Origin: Alkalihalobacillus sp. LMS6
Lineage (GTDB): Bacteria; Bacillota; Bacilli; Bacillales; Bacillaceae_D
Assembly: GCF_024362765.1 (NCBI RefSeq)
Contig: NZ_CP093302.1
Span: 1,580,001 to 1,644,000, forward strand
Direction: 5' to 3'
Length of the DNA stretch: 64,000 nt
The notes beneath the pieces are model-generated. The model did not search any database, had not been told where the DNA came from, and saw only the letters and a list, made by a program, of their open reading frames with translations. This document shows positions 52,662 through 61,419 of the stretch, one piece after another. Every line of letters begins with the position of its first letter. Position 1 is the stretch's first letter. A program made the position numbers and the translations under genes.

Positions 52662-52927
52662 CTCTTTTCCTTTCTCTCATCGATTAAGTTCAGTCATATA
52701 CCTAATTTTTAAACTGTTTGAAAATATAAATTCATGTTATAGTAATAAGAATAAATTTTATCATTTCAAGAGATTCATGGATGGCGAACAATTATAGGCC
52801 GGAAGAATTCATTTTTCGTTCGGTTATAAGTCAATTGATCGCTATTTTTCGTAAATGATAAAAGAGTATATTTTTTAGTATGGACAAAACGTACACATTT
52901 TATTAGGAGTTAGAAAGGAAGCTTTTT

Positions 52928-54010
52928 ATGACAGAACATACGCTAGAAATTATGAAATGTACACACGAAAAGCAGAAACCTAATGACGATTCACTTGTAT
53001 TTGGAACGGTCTTCACCGATCACATGTTTATCATGGATTACTCCGAAGATAAAGGCTGGTACAGTCCACGAATTATTCCTTATCAACCTTTAACATTAGA
53101 TCCTGCTGCAATGGTTTTTCATTATGGTCAAACGGTATTTGAAGGGTTAAAAGCGTATCGCTCAAAAAAAGATGATGCGATTCATTTGTTTCGACCAGAT
53201 ATGAACATTAAGCGATTAAATCGTTCGAGCGAGCGATTAAACATCCCGGCGATTGATGAGGATCAAGTGTTAACGTACTTAAAAGAACTGTTAACGATTG
53301 ATAAAAAATGGATTCCAAAAAAAGACGGCACTTCTCTCTATATTCGCCCTTTTATTATTTCAACAGAAACTAATTTAAGTGTTGCGCCGTCACAGTCATA
53401 CAAATTAATGATTATTTTATCGCCAGTTGGTGCCTATTACAAAGAAGGTATGGCACCTGTTAGTATACTAGTTGAAGAACGTTATACACGTGCAGCGCCA
53501 GGCGGAACTGGTACGGCGAAAACGGCTGGTAACTATTGTTCGGCTTACAAAGCACAAGCTCGAGCGACAGCGAAAGAAAAGGCACAAGTTCTATGGCTTG
53601 ATGCAAGTGAAAAGAAGTATATTGAAGAAGTAGGAAGTATGAATGTATTCTTTAAAGTGAACGGTGAAGTTGTTACGCCGAAATTAAATGACAGTATTTT
53701 ACCAGGGGTTACACGGGATAGCGTGATTCAAGTACTCAAAGAATGGGAAATTCCGGTTCAAGAAAAACAGCTGTCGATTGAAGAGATTTATCAAGCATCG
53801 CGAGACGGCATCTTGGAAGAGGCGTTTGGAACAGGGACCGCTGCGGTCATTTCACCAGTTGGACAATTGGAATGGAATGAAGAAACCATTGTTATAAATG
53901 AAAATAAGACAGGCCCATTAGCACAACGACTTTACGATTATTTAACGAAGCTTTATGTGGGAGAAGAAGAAGATCGTCTTGGCTGGATTGTTAAGATTGA
54001 GCAAGATTAA
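52928..54010 (+). CDS. ilvE: Branched-chain amino acid aminotransferase
   Basis: A 360-residue PLP class IV aminotransferase that interconverts Leu, Ile, Val and their 2-oxo acids. Blocks: MVFHYGQTVFEGLKAYR, RPFIISTE, PLP lysine in GTAKTAGNYCSAYKAQ, and EEAFGTGTAAVISPVG. GAAAGGAAG lies before the ATG. It would supply the first step of valine breakdown, whose last steps are coded at 31-33 kb. No T-box is visible upstream. Confidence 0.93.
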   Translation: MTEHTLEIMKCTHEKQKPNDDSLVFGTVFTDHMFIMDYSEDKGWYSPRIIPYQPLTLDPAAMVFHYGQTVFEGLKAYRSKKDDAIHLFRPDMNIKRLNRSSERLNIPAIDEDQVLTYLKELLTIDKKWIPKKDGTSLYIRPFIISTETNLSVAPSQSYKLMIILSPVGAYYKEGMAPVSILVEERYTRAAPGGTGTAKTAGNYCSAYKAQARATAKEKAQVLWLDASEKKYIEEVGSMNVFFKVNGEVVTPKLNDSILPGVTRDSVIQVLKEWEIPVQEKQLSIEEIYQASRDGILEEAFGTGTAAVISPVGQLEWNEETIVINENKTGPLAQRLYDYLTKLYVGEEEDRLGWIVKIEQD

Positions 54011-54031
54011 TCGTTATTAACGGAGGAATGA

Positions 54032-54835
54032 ATGATAAAAGCAGTTTTCTTTGATTTAGATGATACGTTACTTTGGGATAAAAAAAGCATCGCGCTTGCA
54101 TTTCGGCAGACGTGTCTTCATGCATCTATTGAAAAAAACGTTGACCCAAATCAGTTAGAATCGTTTGTACGCCATGAAGCAAGAACGTTATATCAAGGTT
54201 ACGACACTTACCCATTTACAGTGAATATTGGCATTAATCCTTTTGAAGGGTTATGGGGAGAATTTCGTGACGATGGAGAAGACTTCGCCGCATTACGAGA
54301 AGTTGCTCCACACTACCAAAGAGAAGCGTGGTACGGGGGATTACAAAAGCTTGGTGTTCAGGATGAGGCTTTTGCGTTGGAACTTGCACATCTTTTTCCG
54401 ATTGAAAGACGAAAACACCCAGTTGTTTATGAGGACACTTTTTCAACTTTAAATGCATTAAAAGATAACGTACAGCTTGTTTTAATCACGAATGGCTCAC
54501 CAGATTTACAAAACACAAAATTAGAACTGACGCCAGAGCTTGTTCCTTACTTTGATCACATTTTAATTTCTGGTGCTTTTGGGCAAGGGAAACCAAAGGT
54601 ACGTATGTTTGAAGAAGCCCTTGCTCGTTTGGAGATTGCTCCTAATGAAACGTTAATGGTCGGAGATAATCTACATACGGATATATTGGGTGCGAACGCA
54701 AGCAACATACCATCTGTTTGGTTAAACCGAGACCAATTGCTGAACAATACCGACAGTAAGCCGACTTTTGAGATCCATTCACTGCATGATTTATTAGAAT
54801 TAGAAAATTTAAAACAATCACTTGCGAATCAATAG
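54032..54835 (+). CDS. HAD-superfamily hydrolase
   Basis: A 267-residue phosphatase-like protein. HAD motif I FFDLDDTLLWD, motif II VLITNGSP, motif III lysine in GQGKPKVRMFEEAL, and motif IV MVGDNLHTDILGA. The long helical cap after motif I resembles YjjG/YsaA types that act on nucleotides or phosphosugars. CGGAGG lies 5 bp before the ATG; it is 21 bp after ilvE and likely cotranscribed. Confidence 0.88.
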   Translation: MIKAVFFDLDDTLLWDKKSIALAFRQTCLHASIEKNVDPNQLESFVRHEARTLYQGYDTYPFTVNIGINPFEGLWGEFRDDGEDFAALREVAPHYQREAWYGGLQKLGVQDEAFALELAHLFPIERRKHPVVYEDTFSTLNALKDNVQLVLITNGSPDLQNTKLELTPELVPYFDHILISGAFGQGKPKVRMFEEALARLEIAPNETLMVGDNLHTDILGANASNIPSVWLNRDQLLNNTDSKPTFEIHSLHDLLELENLKQSLANQ

Positions 54836-54875
54836 AGAGTATGATCTAATTAATTTGTACGATAAAATTTAATAG

Positions 54876-54962
54876 CCACTAGGGGTGCAAAAAGCTGAGA
54901 GAGGACTTGTCCTTAACCCTTTACCTGATCTAGATAATGCTAGCGAAGGGAAGTGCGATATG
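54876..54962 (+). ncRNA. TPP riboswitch (THI element)
   Basis: The conserved core is plain: AGGGGTGC, then GCTGAGAG, CCCTTTACCTGATCTAG, ATAATGCTAGCG and AAGGGAAG in order and at normal spacing. It lies 105 bp before ykoE and is followed by an intrinsic terminator, so thiamine pyrophosphate should stop transcription of ykoEDC. Confidence 0.95.
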
Positions 54963-55005
54963 TAAGTTGTAGGGATGTGTAATACACAACCGGTTTATTT
55001 ACATA

Positions 55006-55038
55006 CGTCGTTCCATCGTTTAGATGGAGCGTTTTTTT
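55006..55038 (+). terminator. Riboswitch-controlled terminator
   Basis: CGTTCCATC (55009-55017) pairs with GATGGAGCG (55023-55031, one G-T pair), followed by T7. It is the likely expression platform of the TPP riboswitch. Confidence 0.85.
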
Positions 55039-55067
55039 GGTTTTCTTGGTGGTGGGATGGAGAGAAA

Positions 55068-55649
55068 ATGGTGAAAAGAAAAAAATTAACGTTGGTGGAT
55101 ATTTTAGTTACGGTCATGATTGCAACCGTATTTGCTGTAGTGTATCGCTTATGGAGTCCTATTAGTGATTTAGTTGGCGTCTTTGGATTACAGCTTGAAC
55201 AACTTATTTATGGAATGTGGTTTATTGCAGGAACGCTTGCCGCATTGATTATTCGAAAACCGTTCATTGCACTTATTGCGGAAACGGCAGCGGCATCAGG
55301 AGAATTCATTGCAGGATCTCCCTACGGAGGTATTTTACTTATTTACGGGATTGCTCAAGGGATTGGAATGGAGTGCGCGTTCGCTTTATTTAGATATAAA
55401 GTATTTACAATTTGGACCGCGATGTTAGGTGGAGTTTTTGCAAGCTTTGCTTCTCTCGGTTTAGATTTTCTATATGCAAATATCGGCCAGCTTTCTGCGT
55501 GGGTCTTAACGCTACGAATTGTTTTTCGGACAGTGGGAGCGATCTTAATTACAGGCGTATTGGCAGCGAAACTTGTGCAAGCTTTGCAAAAAACAGGTGT
55601 GCTGAGTGACATTCAACCAAACGAACATAACGGAAAACCATATTCATGA
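55068..55649 (+). CDS. ykoE: YkoE-like S component of thiamine-precursor ECF transporter
   Basis: A 193-residue membrane protein with five or six helices and the conserved E-rich region IALIAETAAASGEFIAGSPYGG. In B. subtilis YkoEDC is the hydroxymethylpyrimidine/thiamine ECF transporter; YkoE binds the substrate. ATG 55068 is chosen: GGAGAG lies upstream and the family N-terminus begins there. It overlaps ykoD by 4 bp (ATGA). The upstream TPP riboswitch confirms the thiamine link. Confidence 0.92.
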   Translation: MVKRKKLTLVDILVTVMIATVFAVVYRLWSPISDLVGVFGLQLEQLIYGMWFIAGTLAALIIRKPFIALIAETAAASGEFIAGSPYGGILLIYGIAQGIGMECAFALFRYKVFTIWTAMLGGVFASFASLGLDFLYANIGQLSAWVLTLRIVFRTVGAILITGVLAAKLVQALQKTGVLSDIQPNEHNGKPYS

Positions 55650-57076
55650 GTCAATCATACAGCATTCAGTTTCGTAACTTAACAGTTCAAAGCAGCAGTA
55701 CAAGTCGTACAATTTTAGAGCGTGTATCGTTGGCAGTAAAATCGGGGGAGAACGTGTTAATTCTAGGTCCAAGCGGAGCAGGGAAATCCACGCTAATGCA
55801 AGTAATTGCAGGTTTGAGTGATTCTTTAAACGGATTAAATATTGAGGTGGACAATCTAAAACTTCCATCATGTAGTTACGTCTTTCAAGATCCTGATTCG
55901 CAGTTTTGTATGCCTTATATGGATGAGGAGCTTGGATTTATGCTGGAAAATCAGTCTGTGCCAACATCAGAGATGCGTCCTATTATCAAACGCATATTGC
56001 GCAAAGTTGGTTTACCAGATCAACAACCACATACAGCTATTCAAACGCTCTCAATGGGGATGAAGCAGCGGTTAGCCCTTGCATCTGCTATGATTCAAAA
56101 TGAAGAATGCATGATTTTAGACGAACCTTCTGCTTTATTAGATCCACATGGAGCAGAGAAGCTTTGGGAAGAAATTGCTAAGCAAACAAAAGGTAAAACG
56201 GTCATCGCTGTTGAACATCGACTGACGGAAGCCTTGCCTCACATGGATAGAATCTTATTACTAAATCAAAATGGACAACTTATAGCAGATACGAAGCCAT
56301 CATCTTTTTTTCAGCACTATCAAAACGAAATTAAGGCAACAGGAATTTGGTATCCGAGTGCTTGGCGTGAGTATACTCAACAGAATCCCTTATTGACGTC
56401 CTTACCGAACAAAGAAAAAACGATGCTGACCCTGACAAACTGGACGCTACTTCGGAAAAAGAAAAGCTTGGTTGCCATTAAACAAGCGAAGGTTTATCAA
56501 AAAGATTGGATTTGTATAACAGGTGTGAATGGTGCAGGGAAGTCATCATTTCTCTACGGTTTAATGAATTTACTGACACATATTGGGCAATATGACATAA
56601 ACGGTCACGCTGTTGCAAACAAAGAAGACGTGACGGATCGAATGAATTTTGTCTTTCAAAACCCTGAATATCAATTTGTCACAACTTCGGTTGAGCAAGA
56701 GCTTGTTTATTCGGCAACAACCGATGCGCAAGAAGAGGCAGTGGCATCCATACTTTACCAATTCGGTCTCGCAGAACACCGTCAAATGCATCCTTATCGA
56801 TTGTCGGTTGGGCAAAAAAGACGGCTAAGTGTAGCGACAGCTTTTGTAAATCAAAAAGCGTTTCTTTTGTTAGATGAACCGACATTTGGACAAGATGCTA
56901 GCCAAACCTTTGCTGTCCTTAATGAAATGGAACGCTTTCGCCAAGCGGGAGGAACCATTCTTATGGTTACCCATGATGAAACGTTAGTCGAGCATTTTGC
57001 TACGCAACAGTGGGTCATTGAAAAAGGTCAGCTCGTTTGCAGGGAGAGGAGGCAAGAACGTGGCTTACTCGGTTAA
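55646..57076 (+). CDS. ykoD: YkoD-like double ABC ATPase of the ECF transporter
   Basis: A 476-residue protein with two ABC domains that powers the YkoE/YkoC complex. Domain 1: Walker A LGPSGAGKST, signature LSMGMKQR, Walker B MILDEPSALLD. Domain 2: Walker A TGVNGAGKSS, signature LSVGQKRR, Walker B LLLDEPTFGQD. Both sites look active. It overlaps ykoE by 4 bp and ykoC by 17 bp. Confidence 0.92.
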   Translation: MSQSYSIQFRNLTVQSSSTSRTILERVSLAVKSGENVLILGPSGAGKSTLMQVIAGLSDSLNGLNIEVDNLKLPSCSYVFQDPDSQFCMPYMDEELGFMLENQSVPTSEMRPIIKRILRKVGLPDQQPHTAIQTLSMGMKQRLALASAMIQNEECMILDEPSALLDPHGAEKLWEEIAKQTKGKTVIAVEHRLTEALPHMDRILLLNQNGQLIADTKPSSFFQHYQNEIKATGIWYPSAWREYTQQNPLLTSLPNKEKTMLTLTNWTLLRKKKSLVAIKQAKVYQKDWICITGVNGAGKSSFLYGLMNLLTHIGQYDINGHAVANKEDVTDRMNFVFQNPEYQFVTTSVEQELVYSATTDAQEEAVASILYQFGLAEHRQMHPYRLSVGQKRRLSVATAFVNQKAFLLLDEPTFGQDASQTFAVLNEMERFRQAGGTILMVTHDETLVEHFATQQWVIEKGQLVCRERRQERGLLG

Positions 57077-57857
57077 TGGAACATTTCTAATGAAAATGAA
57101 TCCTACTGTCAAACTTTTATGCTTACTCGCCATCTTTGGGCTCATTGTATTTATTCATAATCCAAATGTTCTTTTGTTCATGCTTGCAAGTTTTCTTATT
57201 CTGACGGTGTTCTGTTCGGGCCACCCTAAAGGATATGTTAGTCTGTACATCGCCTCATTTTTATTCTTATTTGTCTCAGCGTCCACGACAATGATTTTTT
57301 TCGGTCAAGGGGAGACAACGTGGTTCCAATGGGGACTTGTTCATATTACAGAAGAAAGTTTTTATACAGGTATCCATCTTGGCTTACGGGCAACATTATT
57401 TGCGACTCTTGGCTTATTGTTTCTTTTAACGACAAAGCCTGTTCATTTATTTTATTCATTAATGCAACAGTTACATATGCCTCCAGCTTATGCGTATGCT
57501 TTTTTAGCAGCTGTACGAATGCTGCCAATTATGGTAGAAGACTATCAAACGTTACGTTATGCATATCGTATTCGAGGGCAGGGTAGAAATCAAAAAGGAA
57601 ACCGACTTTATCGGGCGTTTTCATTTTATGTCATTCCTCTTTTAACACAAGCGATTCGGCGCGCACAACGTTTAGCGATTGCAATGGAGGTGAAACAGTT
57701 TCAAGAGCATGGACAGAAAAGAACGTATTTTTATACAATGCGTTGTCGACGACTTGATGGACAATTTGTGTTTCTATTAGTAGGATTAATAGTGATCGCT
57801 TATTCATTAGGACATTTGTTTCCGGTCTTTCCAACATCGGATATTCGCTTGAGTTAG
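57060..57857 (+). CDS. ykoC: YkoC-like T component of the ECF transporter
   Basis: A 265-residue membrane protein that couples the ATPases to YkoE. N-terminal NPTVKLLCLLAIFGL, several helices, and the two coupling motifs typical of EcfT proteins: RYAYRIRGQGR and RAQRLAIAMEVKQF (the A-R-G-type segments). GTG 57060 is chosen for GAGAGGAGG upstream, lying inside the end of ykoD. The fourth B. subtilis gene, ykoF (thiamine/HMP-binding), is absent. Confidence 0.9.
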   Translation: MAYSVNGTFLMKMNPTVKLLCLLAIFGLIVFIHNPNVLLFMLASFLILTVFCSGHPKGYVSLYIASFLFLFVSASTTMIFFGQGETTWFQWGLVHITEESFYTGIHLGLRATLFATLGLLFLLTTKPVHLFYSLMQQLHMPPAYAYAFLAAVRMLPIMVEDYQTLRYAYRIRGQGRNQKGNRLYRAFSFYVIPLLTQAIRRAQRLAIAMEVKQFQEHGQKRTYFYTMRCRRLDGQFVFLLVGLIVIAYSLGHLFPVFPTSDIRLS

Positions 57858-57874
57858 AAGGAAAGAGGTGAACC

Positions 57875-58447
57875 ATGGAAAGTAAAAGAATGGACCAATC
57901 GTTTTATGAACAACCGACGTTGGCACTAGCAAAAGCACTTGTTGGTAAGTTGTTAGTTCATACGTTGAACGGGAATAAACTGGTTGCCCGTATTACGGAA
58001 ACCGAGGCATATTTAGGCGTGTTGGATCGGGCTTGTCATAGCTACGGGAGAAAGCGGACGAAACGGACTGAAATCTTATATGGTGAGGCGGGTCACGTGT
58101 ACACGTATACGATGCATACCCATTGCTTGCTTAATATTGTTTCGGAAGGTATTGATCAACCAGAAGCGGTTTTAATCCGCGGTGTTGAACCGATATATGG
58201 GGTTGAGGCGATGGAAGAATTGCGCGGGAAATTTGCAGGAGATAAACAGTTTTCGAATGGACCAGGTAAATTGACAAAAGCGATGGGAATCCCGATGGCC
58301 GCATATGGTCAAAGTTTGCTGACTGGTCCTCTTTATATTGCAGATGATGGACAATCGACTTCGACAGTGATCGCAACGAAGCGAGTTGGCATTGACAATA
58401 CAGGTCAAGCAAAGCACTTTCCATTTCGATTTATTCAAGCAACATAA
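57875..58447 (+). CDS. 3-methyladenine DNA glycosylase (Aag/MPG type)
   Basis: A 190-residue DNA repair enzyme that removes alkylated purines and hypoxanthine. Blocks: ITETEAYLGVLDRACHSYGRKRT with the catalytic Glu, LYGEAGHVYTYTMHTHCLLNIVSEG, AVLIRGVEP, and SNGPGKLTKAMGI. AAAGAGG lies 6 bp before the ATG. It is 17 bp after ykoC and may be read from the same transcript. The B. subtilis counterpart is YxlJ. Confidence 0.93.
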   Translation: MESKRMDQSFYEQPTLALAKALVGKLLVHTLNGNKLVARITETEAYLGVLDRACHSYGRKRTKRTEILYGEAGHVYTYTMHTHCLLNIVSEGIDQPEAVLIRGVEPIYGVEAMEELRGKFAGDKQFSNGPGKLTKAMGIPMAAYGQSLLTGPLYIADDGQSTSTVIATKRVGIDNTGQAKHFPFRFIQAT

Positions 58448-58452
58448 TAAGT

Positions 58453-58485
58453 AGGCACAGGTGAGCTAGAGCGACACCTGTGCCT
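58453..58485. other. Perfect hairpin between convergent aag-like gene and kynA
   Basis: AGGCACAGGTG (58453-58463) and CACCTGTGCCT (58475-58485) form an 11-bp stem with an 11-base loop. Neither side has a T-run, so it is not a usual intrinsic terminator; it may act with Rho or as an mRNA end stabiliser. Confidence 0.65.
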
Positions 58486-58516
58486 GTTAACGTTTGAGGA
58501 TGAAAATCGCTTTTTG

Positions 58517-59341
58517 TTAAATGGTTGTCCGAAGCTCCCACAGCTCTGGGAAAAAATAATCATCTAATACAGATTTTAAGTAGTGAACCCCAGCTGAGCC
58601 ACCAGTTCCGGATTTCATTCCAATAATTCGTTCAACGGTTTTAAGGTGACGAAACCGCCATTGCTGGTGCCAGTCTTCTAAATCAACAAGTTTTTCTGCT
58701 AGTTGGTAAAGGTTCCAATAACGGTTGGAATCTTGATAAACCGTCTGCCACGCTTCTCTTACAGTTGTAGTCGAGCGATGGCTTTTTGTTACATCTCGTT
58801 GTAAAACGCTTTCATCTGTAAACAATCCAGCACGTGCAAGCGCGTGAATGGCCTCATCATATAAGGTCGGTTTATGATAGTCGGCTTCGATTTCAGCTAA
58901 TAGTGAAGGGTCTTTCTCATAAATTTTTAAAATATGTGCTGATTTTTTTCCTAAAAGAAATTCTAGTTGCCGATGCTGGTATGATTGAAAACCAGACGCT
59001 TGACCTAATGAATCACGGAATTCTACATATTCACTAGGTGTTAACGTCGCTAGCACATCCCAAGCTTGTATAATCTGAGCTTGGGTTTTCGATACGCGAG
59101 CGAGCTGCTTAAAAGCAGGTTGAAACTGATCATGTTGCAAAGAAACAATCGCACCACGAATCTCGTGAAGCATTAATTTCATCCAAAGCTCACTGACTTG
59201 GTGAATAATAATAAATAACATTTCATCGTGGTGGTCAGATAATCGCTTTTGACTAGTTAAAAGAGGTTCCAGTTGTAAGTAGTCGCTATACGTCATTTTA
59301 TCTTTAAAATTTGTATAAACCGATTCATCTTGTTTTGACAT
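58517..59341 (-). CDS. kynA: Tryptophan 2,3-dioxygenase
   Basis: A 274-residue heme enzyme that opens the indole ring of L-tryptophan to N-formylkynurenine. [45 protein letters not shown]-like [19 protein letters not shown], the heme-histidine region [31 protein letters not shown]. It is the last gene of kynUBA; its ATG overlaps the kynB stop (TAATG). Confidence 0.95.
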   Translation of the reverse strand: MSKQDESVYTNFKDKMTYSDYLQLEPLLTSQKRLSDHHDEMLFIIIHQVSELWMKLMLHEIRGAIVSLQHDQFQPAFKQLARVSKTQAQIIQAWDVLATLTPSEYVEFRDSLGQASGFQSYQHRQLEFLLGKKSAHILKIYEKDPSLLAEIEADYHKPTLYDEAIHALARAGLFTDESVLQRDVTKSHRSTTTVREAWQTVYQDSNRYWNLYQLAEKLVDLEDWHQQWRFRHLKTVERIIGMKSGTGGSAGVHYLKSVLDDYFFPELWELRTTI

Positions 59342-59973
59342 TATGAGTAAACCTCCAATGGTTTGATGACTGCGCGAACGGGACTGCCGTCTCCACCCTT
59401 AACTCGAAGGGGTAAGGCAATAAATTCATATAAACCAGGTTGAACATGATCAAGCAAAACGTTTTCAATGATGAAAATACCGGCTCGATCAAGGCTATGG
59501 TGACCATTTAATTCTTTGCTCGTCATTGGATCGACGCTTGGCACGTCCACGGCTAACAACTTAACACCGACCTCATGTAAGTAGCGCGCACCATCTTCTG
59601 TTACATAGGGGTAAACGTCCGGAAATGTTGAATGATTTGTCTTGTTTTTTGTTTTAATTAACAAACGTTCAACCCCAGTTAGTTGATAGTTTTCGAGTAA
59701 GGATCGATTAATCGTTTCAGTACCGATTGCTGAAATCACGGTTGCTTGTCCAATAAATCGATCCAAGGGCAACTCATCAATTTTTGCGCCGTCTTCTCGA
59801 TAATGAAACGGAGCATCAGCGTGTGTGCCTGTGTGAGTACTTGTTGTTAGTTCACCGATATTAACGGAGCCTGTCTCAGACATCGGAGCTGATAACTTAT
59901 AGGAGAAGGGGGTATCTCCAGGCCAATGGGCAATGCTGTTATGCAACGGCATAGTGATGTCAATCCAGCTCAT
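59341..59973 (-). CDS. kynB: Kynurenine formamidase (arylformamidase)
   Basis: A 210-residue metal-dependent cyclase-family hydrolase that converts N-formylkynurenine to kynurenine and formate. Metal site [14 protein letters not shown]; also [32 protein letters not shown]. Its ATG overlaps the kynU stop and its stop overlaps the kynA start, both as TAATG, so the three proteins are coupled in translation. Confidence 0.95.
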   Translation of the reverse strand: MSWIDITMPLHNSIAHWPGDTPFSYKLSAPMSETGSVNIGELTTSTHTGTHADAPFHYREDGAKIDELPLDRFIGQATVISAIGTETINRSLLENYQLTGVERLLIKTKNKTNHSTFPDVYPYVTEDGARYLHEVGVKLLAVDVPSVDPMTSKELNGHHSLDRAGIFIIENVLLDHVQPGLYEFIALPLRVKGGDGSPVRAVIKPLEVYS

Positions 59974-61274
59974 TACGCAATCACTCCTCGTTTGTTTTCA
60001 TATTGAAGATAGGTTTTATTTTTCATACAATCTGCCAAAACTTGTACGCATTGGTGCACGTCAGTAAATGAATTGTATAAGGCAACAGGTGCAATGCGAA
60101 TGCCGTTTGGACTTCGAAAATCGGGAATCACGCCATGATCCTTAAGCGCTTTGCAAATACGTGCTGCTTCCGGATGTTCTAATAAAAGGTGGCCGCCGCG
60201 CTGTTCATCTTCGTAAGGTGTACAAACCTTAAATGCTTGAGTCTCTGGTAAATGTTCAATAAGGTCACGCAAATAAGTTGTTAGCTGTAATGATTTTTTT
60301 CGTACAGCATCCATTCCGACATCTGCGAATAAGTCTAATGATCCAATTAACGGAGCCATTGACAACAAGTGAGGCGTCCCTAATTGATACGCACCAGCAT
60401 GTGAACTTTTTGAAAATGTGGAACTCATGTCGAATTGCTTTTGTTTATCTGAGCCAAACCAACCTCTTAAACCAGGTAATCGCTCGTGATGCTTACTATG
60501 AACAAATAACCCGCCGACACTTCCAGGGCCGCCATTTAAATGTTTGTAAGTGCACCAGAAAGCAAAATCCACATTCCAATCGTGAAGTTGATGCGGGACA
60601 GACCCGATCGAGTGACATAGGTCAAAGCCAACGAGAATGCCTTTTTCATGAGCAGCTTTTGTTAGTTTTTCGATATTTAGTAACTGGCCACTTCGGTAAA
60701 GAACACTCGATAAAATGACGACAGCAACGTCATCTGTTAACGCAGCTAAAATATCCTCTTCATCTAAGCGATGGCCATTTTTACTTTCAATAAGGCGCAA
60801 GCCATTTTCATGAGAAATAGCGTGAAGGTCCAAGTGAGACTGAATAGCATATAGGTCCGTTGGGAAGCTTAATTCTTCACTAAGTATCGCAAAACGTTTT
60901 GATGAAGGTTGATAGAAAGTAGCAAGCAATTGGTGCAAATTTGTCGTTGTTGAACCTGTAACAATGACTTCATCAGCTGACGCACCAACTAATGGCGCCA
61001 TCTTCTCGCTTAATGTCTCTGACAATGTAAACCATGGATACGTGCCGTCTGTCCAGCCGTCAATGCCATGTATCTTCCAATCTTCTACCATTTGCAAAAC
61101 GGCTTGTTCAGCTGGTTTACTTAACAAGCCAAGTGAATTCCCGTCTAAATAGATAACATCTTTATGTAAATAAAAAGCGGAACGGAGGGATGCTATCGGA
61201 TCATTCTCGTCTAGTTGAGACGCATAGCTTACAGATGTGTCCAACAAATCACTTCCTAACTTCAAATTTGTCAT
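59973..61274 (-). CDS. kynU: Kynureninase
   Basis: A PLP enzyme of about 433 residues that splits kynurenine into anthranilate and alanine. Blocks: FYLHKDVIYLDGNSLGLLSKPA, VTGSTTTNLHQLLATFY, PLP lysine in FWCTYKHLNGGPGSVGGLFVH, and RGGHLLLEH. The start is not clear: ATG 61274 gives the usual N-terminus but has AAGAAG right against it; TTG 61247 has AGGAAGTG 6 bp upstream. It is the first gene of the operon. There is no kynurenine 3-monooxygenase, so the route ends at anthranilate. Confidence 0.93.
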   Translation of the reverse strand: MTNLKLGSDLLDTSVSYASQLDENDPIASLRSAFYLHKDVIYLDGNSLGLLSKPAEQAVLQMVEDWKIHGIDGWTDGTYPWFTLSETLSEKMAPLVGASADEVIVTGSTTTNLHQLLATFYQPSSKRFAILSEELSFPTDLYAIQSHLDLHAISHENGLRLIESKNGHRLDEEDILAALTDDVAVVILSSVLYRSGQLLNIEKLTKAAHEKGILVGFDLCHSIGSVPHQLHDWNVDFAFWCTYKHLNGGPGSVGGLFVHSKHHERLPGLRGWFGSDKQKQFDMSSTFSKSSHAGAYQLGTPHLLSMAPLIGSLDLFADVGMDAVRKKSLQLTTYLRDLIEHLPETQAFKVCTPYEDEQRGGHLLLEHPEAARICKALKDHGVIPDFRSPNGIRIAPVALYNSFTDVHQCVQVLADCMKNKTYLQYENKRGVIA

Positions 61275-61346
61275 TCTTCTTAAAAGTATCAAAATCCTTT
61301 TGAATTGAACAGGGGTTAGTGAAGAAAAGATTAGTAATTAGGTCGC

Positions 61347-61355
61347 ATTATAGCA
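61347..61355 (-). promoter_or_regulatory. Extended -10 promoter of kynUBA
   Basis: On the minus strand TGCTATAAT is a perfect extended -10 element, 73 bp before ATG 61274. No good -35 hexamer is present, as is usual for this promoter type; the region upstream is the clpE terminator. Confidence 0.5.
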
Positions 61356-61400
61356 AATAAAAACGCGCCAACGGAAGAGATCCGTATGACGCGTTTTTCG
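61356..61400 (-). terminator. Terminator of clpE
   Basis: AAAAACGCG (61359-61367) and CGCGTTTTT (61390-61398) with an inner ACGGA/TCCGT pair. On the minus strand T5 follows. It separates clpE from the kyn operon. Confidence 0.88.
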
Positions 61401-61419
61401 TTGTGAATAGCGTGAGTGT

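Noticed and set aside
52798-52927. T-box leader upstream of ilvE
   Set aside because: No T-box sequence (TGGNACCGCG-like) or terminator hairpin is seen; the leader is too short.
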